The translations under genes were made by a program, and so were the position numbers. This document shows, piece after piece, positions 5,587 through 16,103 of a stretch of DNA of 16,513 nucleotides. Where the stretch lies: assembly GCA_037445815.1 (NCBI GenBank), contig JBBIJV010000063.1, positions 1 to 16,513 of the forward strand. Direction: 5' to 3'. Positions within the stretch are counted from its first letter, which is position 1; every line of letters starts with the position of its first letter. The DNA comes from FEN-1219 sp037445815. Its GTDB lineage: Bacteria > Pseudomonadota > Gammaproteobacteria > Steroidobacterales > Rariloculaceae. The notes under the pieces are model-generated. The model was not told the origin of the DNA. It searched no databases and was given only the letters and a program-made list of their open reading frames with translations.

Positions 5587-7141
5587 GTGGCAGCGCGAGG
5601 CGTTGCGCGCGCTGAACCGGCGCGACTATCGCCTCGCGCACGAGCTCTGCCTGAAGACTCTCGCGGCCGATCCCAGACACGCTGACGCACTGTTCCTGCT
5701 CGGCATGATCGCGGCCGAGCATCGCAATTTCGCGAAGGCGCTCGAGGTCATCGATCGAGCCCTCGCGATCGAGCCACGCAAAGCCGAGTACCTCGCGCAC
5801 CGCGCCCGCTGCTTGCTCGCCGTGCAGCGCCCGCGCGAAGCGTTCGAGGCCGCGCGGGCCGCGCTCGCGCTCGAGCCGACGGACGCGCTGACGCTCGACA
5901 CGATCGGCGTCGTCATGACGCGAGCCGGCGCGCATGCCGACGCCATCGAGCCGTTTCGGCGCGCCGTCGCCCGCAACGGCAGGAAGCCGGCTTACCGCTA
6001 CAACTTGGGGGCGGCGCTGCAATTCGCCGGCGACTTCCGCGGCGCCGAGGCCGAGTTCCGCGAAGCGCTGCGCCTCGATCCCGGCTTTCATCGCGCCTGG
6101 TCGGCGCTCGCGCAGGTTGCGCGCGCAGCGCTGACGCCGGCCGACGTCGCAACCCTCGAGCTCGCGCTCGAGCAAGGCTCGCTCGATGCGGACGCCGAGC
6201 TGCACATCTGCCATGCGCTCGCGAAGCAGCACGAGGACCAGGGCCGCTACGAGGCGGCGTTTCGGTTGCTCGCCCGTGGCAAGCGCCGCAAGGCCCAGCT
6301 CATCGGCTACCGTTTCGCCGAGGACGAGGAGATCTTCGCCGCGGCAACCGGCCTGCCGGCAGCGCTCGCGGGGCGAGGGGCCTCCGGCTGCCCGTCGCGC
6401 GAGCCGATTTTCATCGTCGGTATGCCGCGGACGGGCACGACGCTCGTCGAGCGAATCCTTTCGAGTCACCCGAGCGTGTTCTCGGCCGGCGAGCTCACGA
6501 ACTTCGGCCTCGTGCTGAAGCGCGCCGTTGAGACGCCGTCGAACCGCGTGCTCGACGCGGAGACGCTGCGCGCGGCCGCGGCGAGCGACCTGGCGGCCGT
6601 CGGCGCAGCATACGTCGACAGCACGCGGCCGCGGACGGGCCACACGGACCGCTTCATCGACAAGATGCCGCTGAATTTTTTCTATGCGCCGCTGATCGCG
6701 ACGTCCCTGCCGAACGCCAAGATCGTCTGCCTGCGGCGCAACCCGCTCGACACGTGCTTGAGCAACTACCGGCAGCTGTTCGCGACGAGCTTCTCCTATT
6801 ACAACTACGCGTACGACTTGCTCGACACCGGCCGGTACTACGCGGCCTTCGACCGCCTGGCGGCGCTATGGCGCGAAACTCTCGGACCGAGCTGGCTCGA
6901 AGTCCGCTACGAGGACATCGTCGACGATCCCTGGCGCGAGGCGCGCCGGCTGCTCGAGTTCTGCGGTCTGCCGTGGGACCCGAAGTGCCTCGACTTCCAC
7001 GAGAACCCGGCGCCGGTTGCGACGGCGAGCTCGGTGCAGGTTCGACAGCCAATCTACCGCTTGGGCGTCGGGCGATGGCGGCATTACGAGCGCGAGCTCA
7101 GGCCCCTGCGCGCGCTGCTCGAAGCCGAGGGCGTCCTGTAG
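5576..7141 (+). CDS. TPR-repeat sulfotransferase
   Basis: 521 residues. The first 250 or so are tetratricopeptide repeats (for example AAEHRNFAKALEVIDRALAI, then AVQRPREAFEAARAALALEP). The C-terminal half is a PAPS-dependent sulfotransferase: the 5'-phosphosulfate loop GMPRTGTT (282-289) and the 3'-phosphate motif LRRNPLDTCLSNY with R388 and S396 eight apart, the classic spacing. No signal peptide or membrane segment, so cytoplasmic, where PAPS is made. The acceptor is unknown; related TPR fusions resemble tyrosylprotein sulfotransferases, and TPRs may hold a protein or glycan acceptor. Start GTG 5576 is the only convincing one, with GGAG 13 bases upstream, a long spacing. It overlaps the receptor stop, so the two are probably one operon. 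Confidence 0.9.
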   Translation: MVTEWQREALRALNRRDYRLAHELCLKTLAADPRHADALFLLGMIAAEHRNFAKALEVIDRALAIEPRKAEYLAHRARCLLAVQRPREAFEAARAALALEPTDALTLDTIGVVMTRAGAHADAIEPFRRAVARNGRKPAYRYNLGAALQFAGDFRGAEAEFREALRLDPGFHRAWSALAQVARAALTPADVATLELALEQGSLDADAELHICHALAKQHEDQGRYEAAFRLLARGKRRKAQLIGYRFAEDEEIFAAATGLPAALAGRGASGCPSREPIFIVGMPRTGTTLVERILSSHPSVFSAGELTNFGLVLKRAVETPSNRVLDAETLRAAAASDLAAVGAAYVDSTRPRTGHTDRFIDKMPLNFFYAPLIATSLPNAKIVCLRRNPLDTCLSNYRQLFATSFSYYNYAYDLLDTGRYYAAFDRLAALWRETLGPSWLEVRYEDIVDDPWREARRLLEFCGLPWDPKCLDFHENPAPVATASSVQVRQPIYRLGVGRWRHYERELRPLRALLEAEGVL

Positions 7142-7231
7142 CCGTTTGCTAGACTGGCGCATCGTTTCGCGCTCGATTCGGGTCGGCCTCTGGAACCGGA
7201 TACTCCGCAGCATGAACTCGAGCCGGCATCC

Positions 7232-7636
7232 GTGTGGCGCCGGTTCGCCGCTTTCTGTTACGACCTGCTGCTGCTGTTGGCGCTCGCCTTCTGCTTCACG
7301 TTGGCCGTGCTGGCGTTGCGCCTCGGCGCGCCGATTCCGCCCGGCACCATGTGGTTTTCGGCGGCTCTGCTCTTAATCACGGCGGCATTTTTCTGCGGTT
7401 TCTGGGTGCACGGCGGCCAGACCGTCGGCATGCGCGCGTGGCGCATCCGCGTCGTCCGCGACGACGGGCGGCCGCTCGGCTGGCCTCGCGCCGTCGCGCG
7501 GTTCGGCTTAGGTCTGCTCGCGGCGCTGCCGGCGGGACTCGGCCTCTGGTGGAGCGTCTTCGACGCTCGTAGGCGCGGCTGGCATGATCGCTTGACGGAC
7601 ACGCGCGTCGTGCGGGCGCCGCTCCGAAAGCGCTAG
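7232..7636 (+). CDS. RDD family membrane protein
   Basis: 134 residues with three hydrophobic segments: about 12-31, 40-58 and 92-112. The start WRRFAAFCYDLLLL carries the family's early Arg and Asp; GQTVGMRAWRIRVVRDDG and WWSVFDARRRGWHDRLTDT are RDD signatures. Function is not established; some members act as ion transporters and others accompany secretion genes. The start is uncertain: GTG 7232 has no clear ribosome site, and the frame stays open back to the sulfotransferase TAG at 7139, with a possible CTG at 7190 that would add a Glu/Pro-rich tail ahead of the first helix. Its stop shares CTAG with lptG. Confidence 0.88.
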   Translation: MWRRFAAFCYDLLLLLALAFCFTLAVLALRLGAPIPPGTMWFSAALLLITAAFFCGFWVHGGQTVGMRAWRIRVVRDDGRPLGWPRAVARFGLGLLAALPAGLGLWWSVFDARRRGWHDRLTDTRVVRAPLRKR

Positions 7637-8703
7637 CGAACGCGCGAGAAGGCGACGGCCGTTATCAGGATCAAGAGCGTCGTCGGGGCCCATGCGATCA
7701 CGCGCGGGTCGAGCCCGTACACTTCGCCGCCGCTCGTGAGCACCTCGCCGGCCACGTAGTACGTGAGGCCGATCACGAGGCCGACGACGAGCCGCGCCCC
7801 GGCGCCGGCCGAACGCAAGCTGCCGAATACGAATGGCAGCGCGAGCAGCGTCATGACCACCACGGACACGACGCTCGCCACGCGCGACCAGTACGCGACG
7901 AGATAGCGGTGCGCGTCGAGGCCGTTCGTCTCGAGATAGTCGATGTAGCGTACGAGCGACGGGGTATCGAGCAGGTCCTCGCGAACGACGGATAGCTCGA
8001 GCAGATCGGGATTCAAGCCGTGAGCCTCGGTCGACTCCGTCTCACTGCTCGAGACGACGCCGCCTTCGCCGAACGACGTCTCCGCGTAATTCGAGAGCAC
8101 CCAACGATTCTCGGCGTCGAGATCCGCGGATTCGGCTCGCGCCACTTGCTTCAGCGACTGACCCGGACCGAGCTCGAACAGCAGCACGCCTCCGCCGTAG
8201 CCGAGATCGCCGGCCGCGCGGCGCAGGCTGACGATCCGGTCGCCTTCCCGGAGCCACGTCGCCTGGCCATTGGCGACGGCGAGCTCCTCGTGCATCGCGC
8301 GGGTGCGGAGCTCGCTCGCATACGCGCCGAGCGACGGCGCCAGCGACTCGCCGAGCAGCACCATGAGGACGGCCAGCGCGAAGCCGGCGAGCCCGACGGC
8401 CGAGAGCATCTGCCACGAGGAGACGCCGCTCGCGCGCATGACGACGAGCTCGCGATGAACGGCAAGGTTGCCGAGGCTAAGCAGCGAGCCGATGAACGCC
8501 GCGATCGGCAGCGTCACGAAGATCGTTCGCGGCACGCGCAGGCCGACGAACGTCAATGCCGCCTCGAGCCCGTAGTCGCCGGTGCCGACGTCGTTCAGCT
8601 GCTGCACGAACTCGATCGCCGACGTCACCACGACGAGCACTGCCAGCACGGTCGCCACGCCGCGCAGCACGGCGAACGCGAGATAGCTTCTGAGCAGCGT
8701 CAT
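7633..8703 (-). CDS. lptG: LPS export permease LptG
   Basis: 356 residues. With LptF and the ATPase LptB it forms the inner membrane ABC transporter that lifts LPS from the membrane and passes it to LptC/LptA. The sequence has three N-terminal membrane helices (from MTLLRSYLAF; LPIAAFIGSLLSLGNLAVHRE near 85-105), a periplasmic jellyroll domain (about 130-270), and three C-terminal helices ending in AFSRVR. VVMRASGVSSWQML is the coupling region that contacts LptB. Length matches the family. The ATG at 8703 overlaps the lptF stop (ATGA), implying coupled translation. Longer in-frame extensions upstream are lptF shadow. Its stop overlaps the convergent RDD stop. Confidence 0.95.
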   Translation of the reverse strand: MTLLRSYLAFAVLRGVATVLAVLVVVTSAIEFVQQLNDVGTGDYGLEAALTFVGLRVPRTIFVTLPIAAFIGSLLSLGNLAVHRELVVMRASGVSSWQMLSAVGLAGFALAVLMVLLGESLAPSLGAYASELRTRAMHEELAVANGQATWLREGDRIVSLRRAAGDLGYGGGVLLFELGPGQSLKQVARAESADLDAENRWVLSNYAETSFGEGGVVSSSETESTEAHGLNPDLLELSVVREDLLDTPSLVRYIDYLETNGLDAHRYLVAYWSRVASVVSVVVMTLLALPFVFGSLRSAGAGARLVVGLVIGLTYYVAGEVLTSGGEVYGLDPRVIAWAPTTLLILITAVAFSRVR

Positions 8704-9791
8704 GCCGGCACCGTTGCAGCAGGGGGCGCGCGGACGAACCAGCCGCTTGCCCTGGCCAACATCCAGAGGCCGAGCAACCCGACCACGGCGTGCACCCACC
8801 ACAAGCCGAGGCGTTCGTCGACGAGGCCGCGCTCGATCCAGACGCGCGCGATCGATAGCGAGTCGATATAGATGATGTAGATGAACAGCGCGATGCCGAG
8901 ACGCGCGTAACGGCCCTCTCTCGGCGACGTCCTCGAAAGCGGCACGGCGAGCACGGCCAAGACGAACAGCGATAGCGGGAACGATACCCGCCAGTGCAGC
9001 TCCGCTCGATCGGCGAGCGAAGTGGAGCCGAGCAGCTCGCGCGTCGACTTCGCGGCAGCCACCTCGACGAACTCCTCGTTGTCCTCGAGCCGCACCGGCA
9101 CGAGCTGCTCGTCGAACTCGACGACGAGAAACTTGCCCTGGCCCGGCACGCCTTCGTAGAGCCGGCCGGAGTACAGCACGAACGACTGCTCGCCCGTCGC
9201 ACTGTCGACGACGCGGCGCCCGCGCTCGGCGAGCACGACGCTGACGCGCTCGCCGCGCTGCGTCTGCAAGAACACGTTGTGCAGCTCGTCCCCGACCACC
9301 TCGCGCGCATGGATCACGGTCTCGCCGGAATCGGGTGACGTGAACGTGCCGGCCTGGATGGCGGAAAGCTCGACGTTCTGCCTGGCGCTGAAGCGAATCT
9401 CTTCGATGCGGCGGCTCGCCGCCGGCGTCGATACGAGCGCGAGCCACGTCAAACCCGCCGCCAGCAGCAGTGTGAAAGCGCCGATTGGTACGAGCAGGCG
9501 GCCCAAACCCACGCCGCAGGCCGCGAGCGCAGCCATCTCGCCGTCGCGGTTGAGCCGCGCGAGCGCGAGCGTCACGCCGAGGAACGACGCGATCGGCGTC
9601 AGCAGCATCAGGTAACGCAGCGCAGTGAGGCCGAAGATCGCCAGCACCGCATCGCGAGGCAGTCGGTCGGCGGCGGCGTCACCGAGAACTTCGGCGAGCT
9701 GGTTCGTCATGAAGATCGCGAACAGCACCGCCATCACCATCGACCATGAGCCGAGCGCTTCACGGAAGATGTAGCGGCCGATCAAGTTCAC
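8700..9791 (-). CDS. lptF: LPS export permease LptF
   Basis: 363 residues, partner of LptG. Begins MNLIGRYIFREALGSW, then membrane helices with LMLLTPIASFLGVTLALARL and the coupling stretch DGEMAALAACGVGLGRLL (LptB contact). A periplasmic jellyroll follows (about 130-260, with VELSAIQAGTFT and GRLYEGVPGQGKFLV), then RAELHWRVSFPLSLFVLAVL and the last helices. Length and order match E. coli LptF. The start is GTG (9791-9789), with GGA about 10 bases upstream. First gene of the minus operon, divergent from pepA across 157 bases. Confidence 0.94.
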   Translation of the reverse strand: MNLIGRYIFREALGSWSMVMAVLFAIFMTNQLAEVLGDAAADRLPRDAVLAIFGLTALRYLMLLTPIASFLGVTLALARLNRDGEMAALAACGVGLGRLLVPIGAFTLLLAAGLTWLALVSTPAASRRIEEIRFSARQNVELSAIQAGTFTSPDSGETVIHAREVVGDELHNVFLQTQRGERVSVVLAERGRRVVDSATGEQSFVLYSGRLYEGVPGQGKFLVVEFDEQLVPVRLEDNEEFVEVAAAKSTRELLGSTSLADRAELHWRVSFPLSLFVLAVLAVPLSRTSPREGRYARLGIALFIYIIYIDSLSIARVWIERGLVDERLGLWWVHAVVGLLGLWMLARASGWFVRAPPAATVPA

Positions 9792-9948
9792 GGGTGCGGT
9801 CCGACGCCAGTACCTTCAGCGAAACGAATGCTCTACACTGCGATTTTCCGCAGCATTCCAGCACGATAGCACAGCGCGACGCCCGCTTCCGGCTCGCGCC
9901 CGTGCAGTGGCGCACGATCGCGGCGCTGCGAGCGAGGGAGAGCGAGGG
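9792..9948. other. Divergent lptF/pepA control region
   Basis: 157 bases without a gene that must hold both promoters. Visible elements are TACACT at 9834-9839, a weak -10 for pepA, and a small hairpin CTGCG (9838-9842) / CGCAG (9849-9853) just behind it. I see no convincing -35 box and no known operator in either direction. GGGAG at 9935-9939 is the pepA ribosome site. Confidence 0.4.
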
Positions 9949-11484
9949 ATGGAGTTCCCGGTCAAAACGGGCGCACCGGCTCGGCAACGGACCGAGTGCG
10001 CGATCTTGCCCGTGTTCGACGGGCGCACATTGCACGGCGCAACGCAGGACTTCGACCGCGCTTCTCGCGGCGCGATCGCGAAGCTCGTGCGGTCGGGTGA
10101 AGCACCCTCACGGCTCGGCACGTGCACGCTCGTTCACCGCACGCAAGGCACCGCGGCCGCGCGCTGGCTGCTCGTCGGTTGCGGCAAGCGCGCGGATTTC
10201 TCGACGAAGCGCCTCACGACGGCGCTGGCCGCGGCCGTCAATCACCTGCGCACGGGCGGCATTAGGGAAGCCACGAGCTTTCTCGCCTACGATGCGCCCG
10301 CCGGCTTGGCGCCGGCCGCCGCAGCGCGGCACAGCGTCGAGACCGCGCGCGCGAGCCTCTATCGCTTCGACGAGCTGAAGAGCCACAGGGACCCGCCGTC
10401 GCGGCTCACGAGACTCGGGCTCGGCTTCCCAAGCGGCACTCAACTGAGCGACGTGCGCGCCGGCATCAAGGTCGGTAACGCGATCGCAGCGGGCACGAAC
10501 CTCGCGCGCGACCTCGGCAACCGCCCCGCTAACATCTGCACGCCGTCGCACTTGGCCGACGTCGCGCGCACGATCGCGAAGCGATTCAAGCGGATGCAAG
10601 CGAAGGTGCTCGACGAGGCCGAGATACGCAAGCTCGGCATGGGCGCCCTGCTCTGCGTCACGCAAGGCGCGGACGAGCCGCCCCGGTTGATCGTGCTCGA
10701 GTACCGCGGCGGCGGCGCGCAGGATGCGCCGATCGCGCTCTGCGGGAAAGGCGTCACGTTCGACACGGGCGGCATCTCGATCAAGCCGGCCGCCAAAATG
10801 GACGAGATGAAGTTCGACATGTGCGGCGCCGCTTCCGTGCTCGGAGCGATGCACACGCTCGGCGAGCTGCAACCGGCCATCAACGTCGTGGCCGTGATTC
10901 CGGCGTGCGAGAACATGCCGAGCGGGCGCGCCACGCGCCCCGGCGACGTCGTCAAGAGCCTGTCGGGCCAGACGGTCGAGATCATCAACACGGACGCCGA
11001 AGGCCGACTGATCCTCTGCGACGCCATCACTTACGCCAGGCGCTTCAAGCCGCGCTGCATCATCGACGTCGCGACGCTGACCGGGGCCTGCGTCATCGCT
11101 CTCGGCCACGTCTACTCGGGCCTCTTCTGCAACGACGAGCCACTCGCGAAGGCGCTCCTCGAAGCCGCCGACCGCTCGCTCGATCTCGCATGGCGGTTGC
11201 CGCTGCACGAGGAGTACGGCGAATCGCTGCGCAGCAACTTCGCCGATTTCGCGAATTCCGGCACGCGCGACGGCGGCGCCAGCGTCGGCGCAAACTTTCT
11301 CTCGCGGTTCGTCGAAGGCGAGAAATGGGCACACCTCGACATCGCCGGCGTCGCGTGGCGTGCCAACGCCAACAAAGGCGCCACAGGAAGGCCCGTGCCA
11401 CTCCTCGTCGATTATTTGCTGAGCTCTCAAGAGTCGAGCGCCGAGGAGCTCGATTCGCGCGCGCAGAACCCGGGCGGGCAGTGA
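9949..11484 (+). CDS. pepA: Leucyl aminopeptidase PepA
   Basis: 511 residues, cytosolic M17 aminopeptidase that removes N-terminal residues using two metal ions; in E. coli it also binds DNA in Xer recombination and carAB control. All metal and catalytic residues are present: K267, D272, K279 (GVTFDTGGISIK), D290 (FDMCGA), and D349, E351, R353 in the signature NTDAEGRL (347-354). Each is offset by three from the E. coli numbering as I recall it. The start ATG 9949 gives MEFPVKTGAPARQR, which lines up with E. coli MEFSVKSGSPEKQR and has GGGAG 9 bases upstream; an earlier in-frame start at 9907 is not supported. It overlaps holC by GTGA. Confidence 0.97.
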   Translation: MEFPVKTGAPARQRTECAILPVFDGRTLHGATQDFDRASRGAIAKLVRSGEAPSRLGTCTLVHRTQGTAAARWLLVGCGKRADFSTKRLTTALAAAVNHLRTGGIREATSFLAYDAPAGLAPAAAARHSVETARASLYRFDELKSHRDPPSRLTRLGLGFPSGTQLSDVRAGIKVGNAIAAGTNLARDLGNRPANICTPSHLADVARTIAKRFKRMQAKVLDEAEIRKLGMGALLCVTQGADEPPRLIVLEYRGGGAQDAPIALCGKGVTFDTGGISIKPAAKMDEMKFDMCGAASVLGAMHTLGELQPAINVVAVIPACENMPSGRATRPGDVVKSLSGQTVEIINTDAEGRLILCDAITYARRFKPRCIIDVATLTGACVIALGHVYSGLFCNDEPLAKALLEAADRSLDLAWRLPLHEEYGESLRSNFADFANSGTRDGGASVGANFLSRFVEGEKWAHLDIAGVAWRANANKGATGRPVPLLVDYLLSSQESSAEELDSRAQNPGGQ

Positions 11485-11915
11485 CGCAAGTCGACTTCTA
11501 TATCACGAACAGCGACGCCGACGACGCTCGATTGCGCCTCGCGTGCAAGATCGTCGACAAGGCGATCCAGCGCGAGCTCCACGTATTCGTTAATGCGGGG
11601 TCAGACGAGGAGGCGCGTAAGCTCGACGAGCTACTCTGGACCTTCGAACAAGGCAGCTTCATTCCGCATCGCGTCGTGCACGGCGAGCACGAGGTCCTGC
11701 CGCTCGAGCCCGTGCTGATCGGCATGAGCCCGCCGCCCACGCCGGGCCGCTGGGACTTGCTCGTCAACCTCGCATCCGACGTGCCGGAATTCTTCAGCCG
11801 CTACGAGCGCGTGGCCGAAGTCGTCGACGCCGACTCCACGCGGCGAGAGCAGAGCCGCGCACGGTACCGCTTTTATCGCGATCGCGGCTATCCGCTCAAC
11901 ACTCACCAAGTCTGA
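11481..11915 (+). CDS. holC: DNA polymerase III chi subunit
   Basis: 144 residues. Chi pairs with psi in the clamp loader and binds single-strand binding protein at the fork. QVDFYITN at the start and the block LDELLWTFEQGSFIPH (48-63) are typical, as are the later stretches PVLIGMSPPP and DLLVNLASDVPEFFSRYERV (the DLLVNL...P..F pattern of chi). Start is GTG 11481, overlapping the pepA stop as GTGA, so translation is probably coupled. The frame remains open upstream inside pepA, but that part is shadow. The pepA-holC-valS order is the usual gammaproteobacterial one. Confidence 0.93.
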   Translation: MTQVDFYITNSDADDARLRLACKIVDKAIQRELHVFVNAGSDEEARKLDELLWTFEQGSFIPHRVVHGEHEVLPLEPVLIGMSPPPTPGRWDLLVNLASDVPEFFSRYERVAEVVDADSTRREQSRARYRFYRDRGYPLNTHQV

Positions 11916-11919
11916 ATCG

Positions 11920-12208
11920 ATGACGGAACGCACCCCCGCCGAGCCGAGCATCCCGATCCTCACCGACGTCATTCGCGCCACGGCGAGCGTCGACGGCCGC
12001 GAGCTCGAGACGCTGCTCGCCGAGATTCAGACGAAGCTCGCGTCGCGCACGTTCAAGCTCGCCGACGACCTGCTAAGGTCGGTTTTTGCCGAAATGGAAG
12101 CGATGCTGTTCGAGCAGATCTCGAGCAAGCTGCGCCGGCAGTTGCCGGAGCTCATTGACTGCACGCTGCGCGAGCACTTCGACACGCCCGCGCGCTTCGA
12201 GAACGACC

Positions 12209-12225
<17 letters not shown>
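11920..12225 (+). CDS. Small helical protein between holC and valS, function unknown
   Basis: 101 residues, acidic N-terminus and mostly helix-forming. SIPILTDVI (10-18) is followed by two helical stretches (about 28-46 and 47-88) with heptad-like leucines and many charges, so a coiled coil or dimer is likely. No signal peptide, membrane segment or catalytic motif. Proteins with an IP-LT-V start and a helical body occur at this place in other proteobacteria as far as I remember, but no function is known to me. It starts 4 bases after holC and overlaps valS by 17 bases, so it is co-expressed with both. The ribosome site is weak, consistent with coupling. Its body codes cleanly while the valS frame on the same bases, before GTG 12209, gives a Ser/Arg/Cys-rich shadow. 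Confidence 0.75.
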
Positions 12226-14968
<2,743 letters not shown>

Positions 14969-15122
14969 TCCGCTCGCCGTGGCGCATGCGGCATCGCACG
15001 CATGCATTTGTACGTTCGGTCGCCGTGCGTCGAGGCGCCGCTCGCCGGCAACCGCCGGGAATCGGTCACAAATGGGAACGTTCGGGTTGTCGCGCGGGCG
15101 AAAATTAGGCGACGATGGCGCG
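14969..15122. other. valS-moxR intergenic region
   Basis: 154 bases, no gene seen. It holds the weak hairpin behind valS (14984-15005) and a palindrome GAACGTTC (15076-15083). No promoter for moxR could be assigned with confidence. Confidence 0.4.
14984..15010 (+). terminator. Weak candidate terminator after valS
   Basis: GCATGCG (14984-14990), 8-base loop GCATCGCA, CGCATGC (14999-15005), then ATTTGT. The T-run is short, so termination may be partial or Rho-dependent. Confidence 0.35.
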
Positions 15123-16079
15123 ATGGCTACACCGACGTTGGTTGCGAATCGAGGCGCCGATGCGCAGGCGCTCGTTAGGCCCGTGCTCGACGCGCTCGAG
15201 CGCATCGTCATCGGCAAGAGCCGCCAATTGCAGCTCGCCCTAGCCTGCCTGCTCGCGCGCGGGCACCTATTGATCGAGGACGTGCCCGGCGTCGGCAAGA
15301 CCACGCTCGCCCACGCGCTCGCCAAGGCGCTCGGCTTGAGCTACCACCGCATTCAGTTCACGAGCGACCTGCTGCCCGCCGACGTGCTCGGCGTCTCGGT
15401 CTTCCACCGCGACAGCGGCCGGTTCGAGTTCCACAAGGGACCCGTCTTCTCCCAGCTCGTGCTCGCCGACGAAATCAATCGCGCGACTCCGAAGGCGCAG
15501 AGCGCGCTGCTCGAAGCGATGGAGGAGCGCCAGGTCACGGCCGACGGCACCACGTACGCGCTGCCGTCGCCGTTTTTCGTCGTCGCGACGCGCAATCCGG
15601 CGCACCAGATTGGCACGTTCCCGCTGCCCGAGTCGCAGCTCGACCGCTTCCTGATGCAGATCGAGCTCGGCTATCCCGCGCCGGCCGACGAGCGACGCCT
15701 CCTCGCGAACGGCGAGCGGCGCGCGCTCGTAGACCAGCAAACCGCGGTCCTATCGCTCGATGCGCTGCTGCGGCTACAGGAGCAGGTCGAGAAGGTGCAC
15801 GTCTCCGAGCCCCTGCTCGACTACGTGCAAGCGCTGCTGAAGTACACGCGCGAATCGGGCGAGTTCGTATCGGGGCTGTCGCCGCGCGGGGGCCTCGCGC
15901 TGCTCCGAGCCGCGCAGGCCTGGGCCTTGGTCAAGGGCCACAACGGCGTGCATCCCGAGGATCTGCAAGCCGTGTTCGGCAGCGTCGTCGCGCATCGGCT
16001 ACAGCTCGCGCACGGCAGCTCGATCGAGCGCGGCGCCGATCTCGGCGCGGCGATCCTCGCCGCCGTCGCCGTCCCGTGA
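15123..16079 (+). CDS. MoxR-type AAA+ ATPase
   Basis: 318 residues, cytoplasmic. IVIGKSRQLQLALACLLARGHLLIEDVPGVGKTTLA region: Walker A is GVGKT (56-60), Walker B LVLADEIN (112-119), then ATPKAQSALLEAMEERQVT and the sensor-type VVATRNPAHQIGTFPLPESQLDRF, all MoxR hallmarks. MoxR proteins are thought to act as chaperones that insert cofactors or assemble complexes with VWA-domain partners. The ATG at 15123 is chosen since homologues begin just before the conserved RPVLDALERIVIG; upstream in-frame ATGs from 14979 give an odd Ser/Arg-rich lead. The ribosome site is weak (AGGCGA, spacing long). Followed at 24 bases by a DUF58 gene, its usual partner. Confidence 0.93.
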   Translation: MATPTLVANRGADAQALVRPVLDALERIVIGKSRQLQLALACLLARGHLLIEDVPGVGKTTLAHALAKALGLSYHRIQFTSDLLPADVLGVSVFHRDSGRFEFHKGPVFSQLVLADEINRATPKAQSALLEAMEERQVTADGTTYALPSPFFVVATRNPAHQIGTFPLPESQLDRFLMQIELGYPAPADERRLLANGERRALVDQQTAVLSLDALLRLQEQVEKVHVSEPLLDYVQALLKYTRESGEFVSGLSPRGGLALLRAAQAWALVKGHNGVHPEDLQAVFGSVVAHRLQLAHGSSIERGADLGAAILAAVAVP

Positions 16080-16103
16080 GCAGCGGCGCGGGTCGCTAGC
16101 GTC

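Noticed and set aside
5540..6643. 367-residue open frame on the minus strand opposite the sulfotransferase
   Set aside because: Shadow; Arg/Ala/Glu-rich, no domain.
8704..9447. N-terminal extension of the lptG frame to 604 residues
   Set aside because: It reads through lptF in a shadow frame; the ATG at 8703 with the ATGA overlap gives the normal LptG length.
10108..11430. 440-residue open frame on the minus strand opposite pepA
   Set aside because: Shadow of pepA; no recognisable domain and no ribosome site considered convincing.
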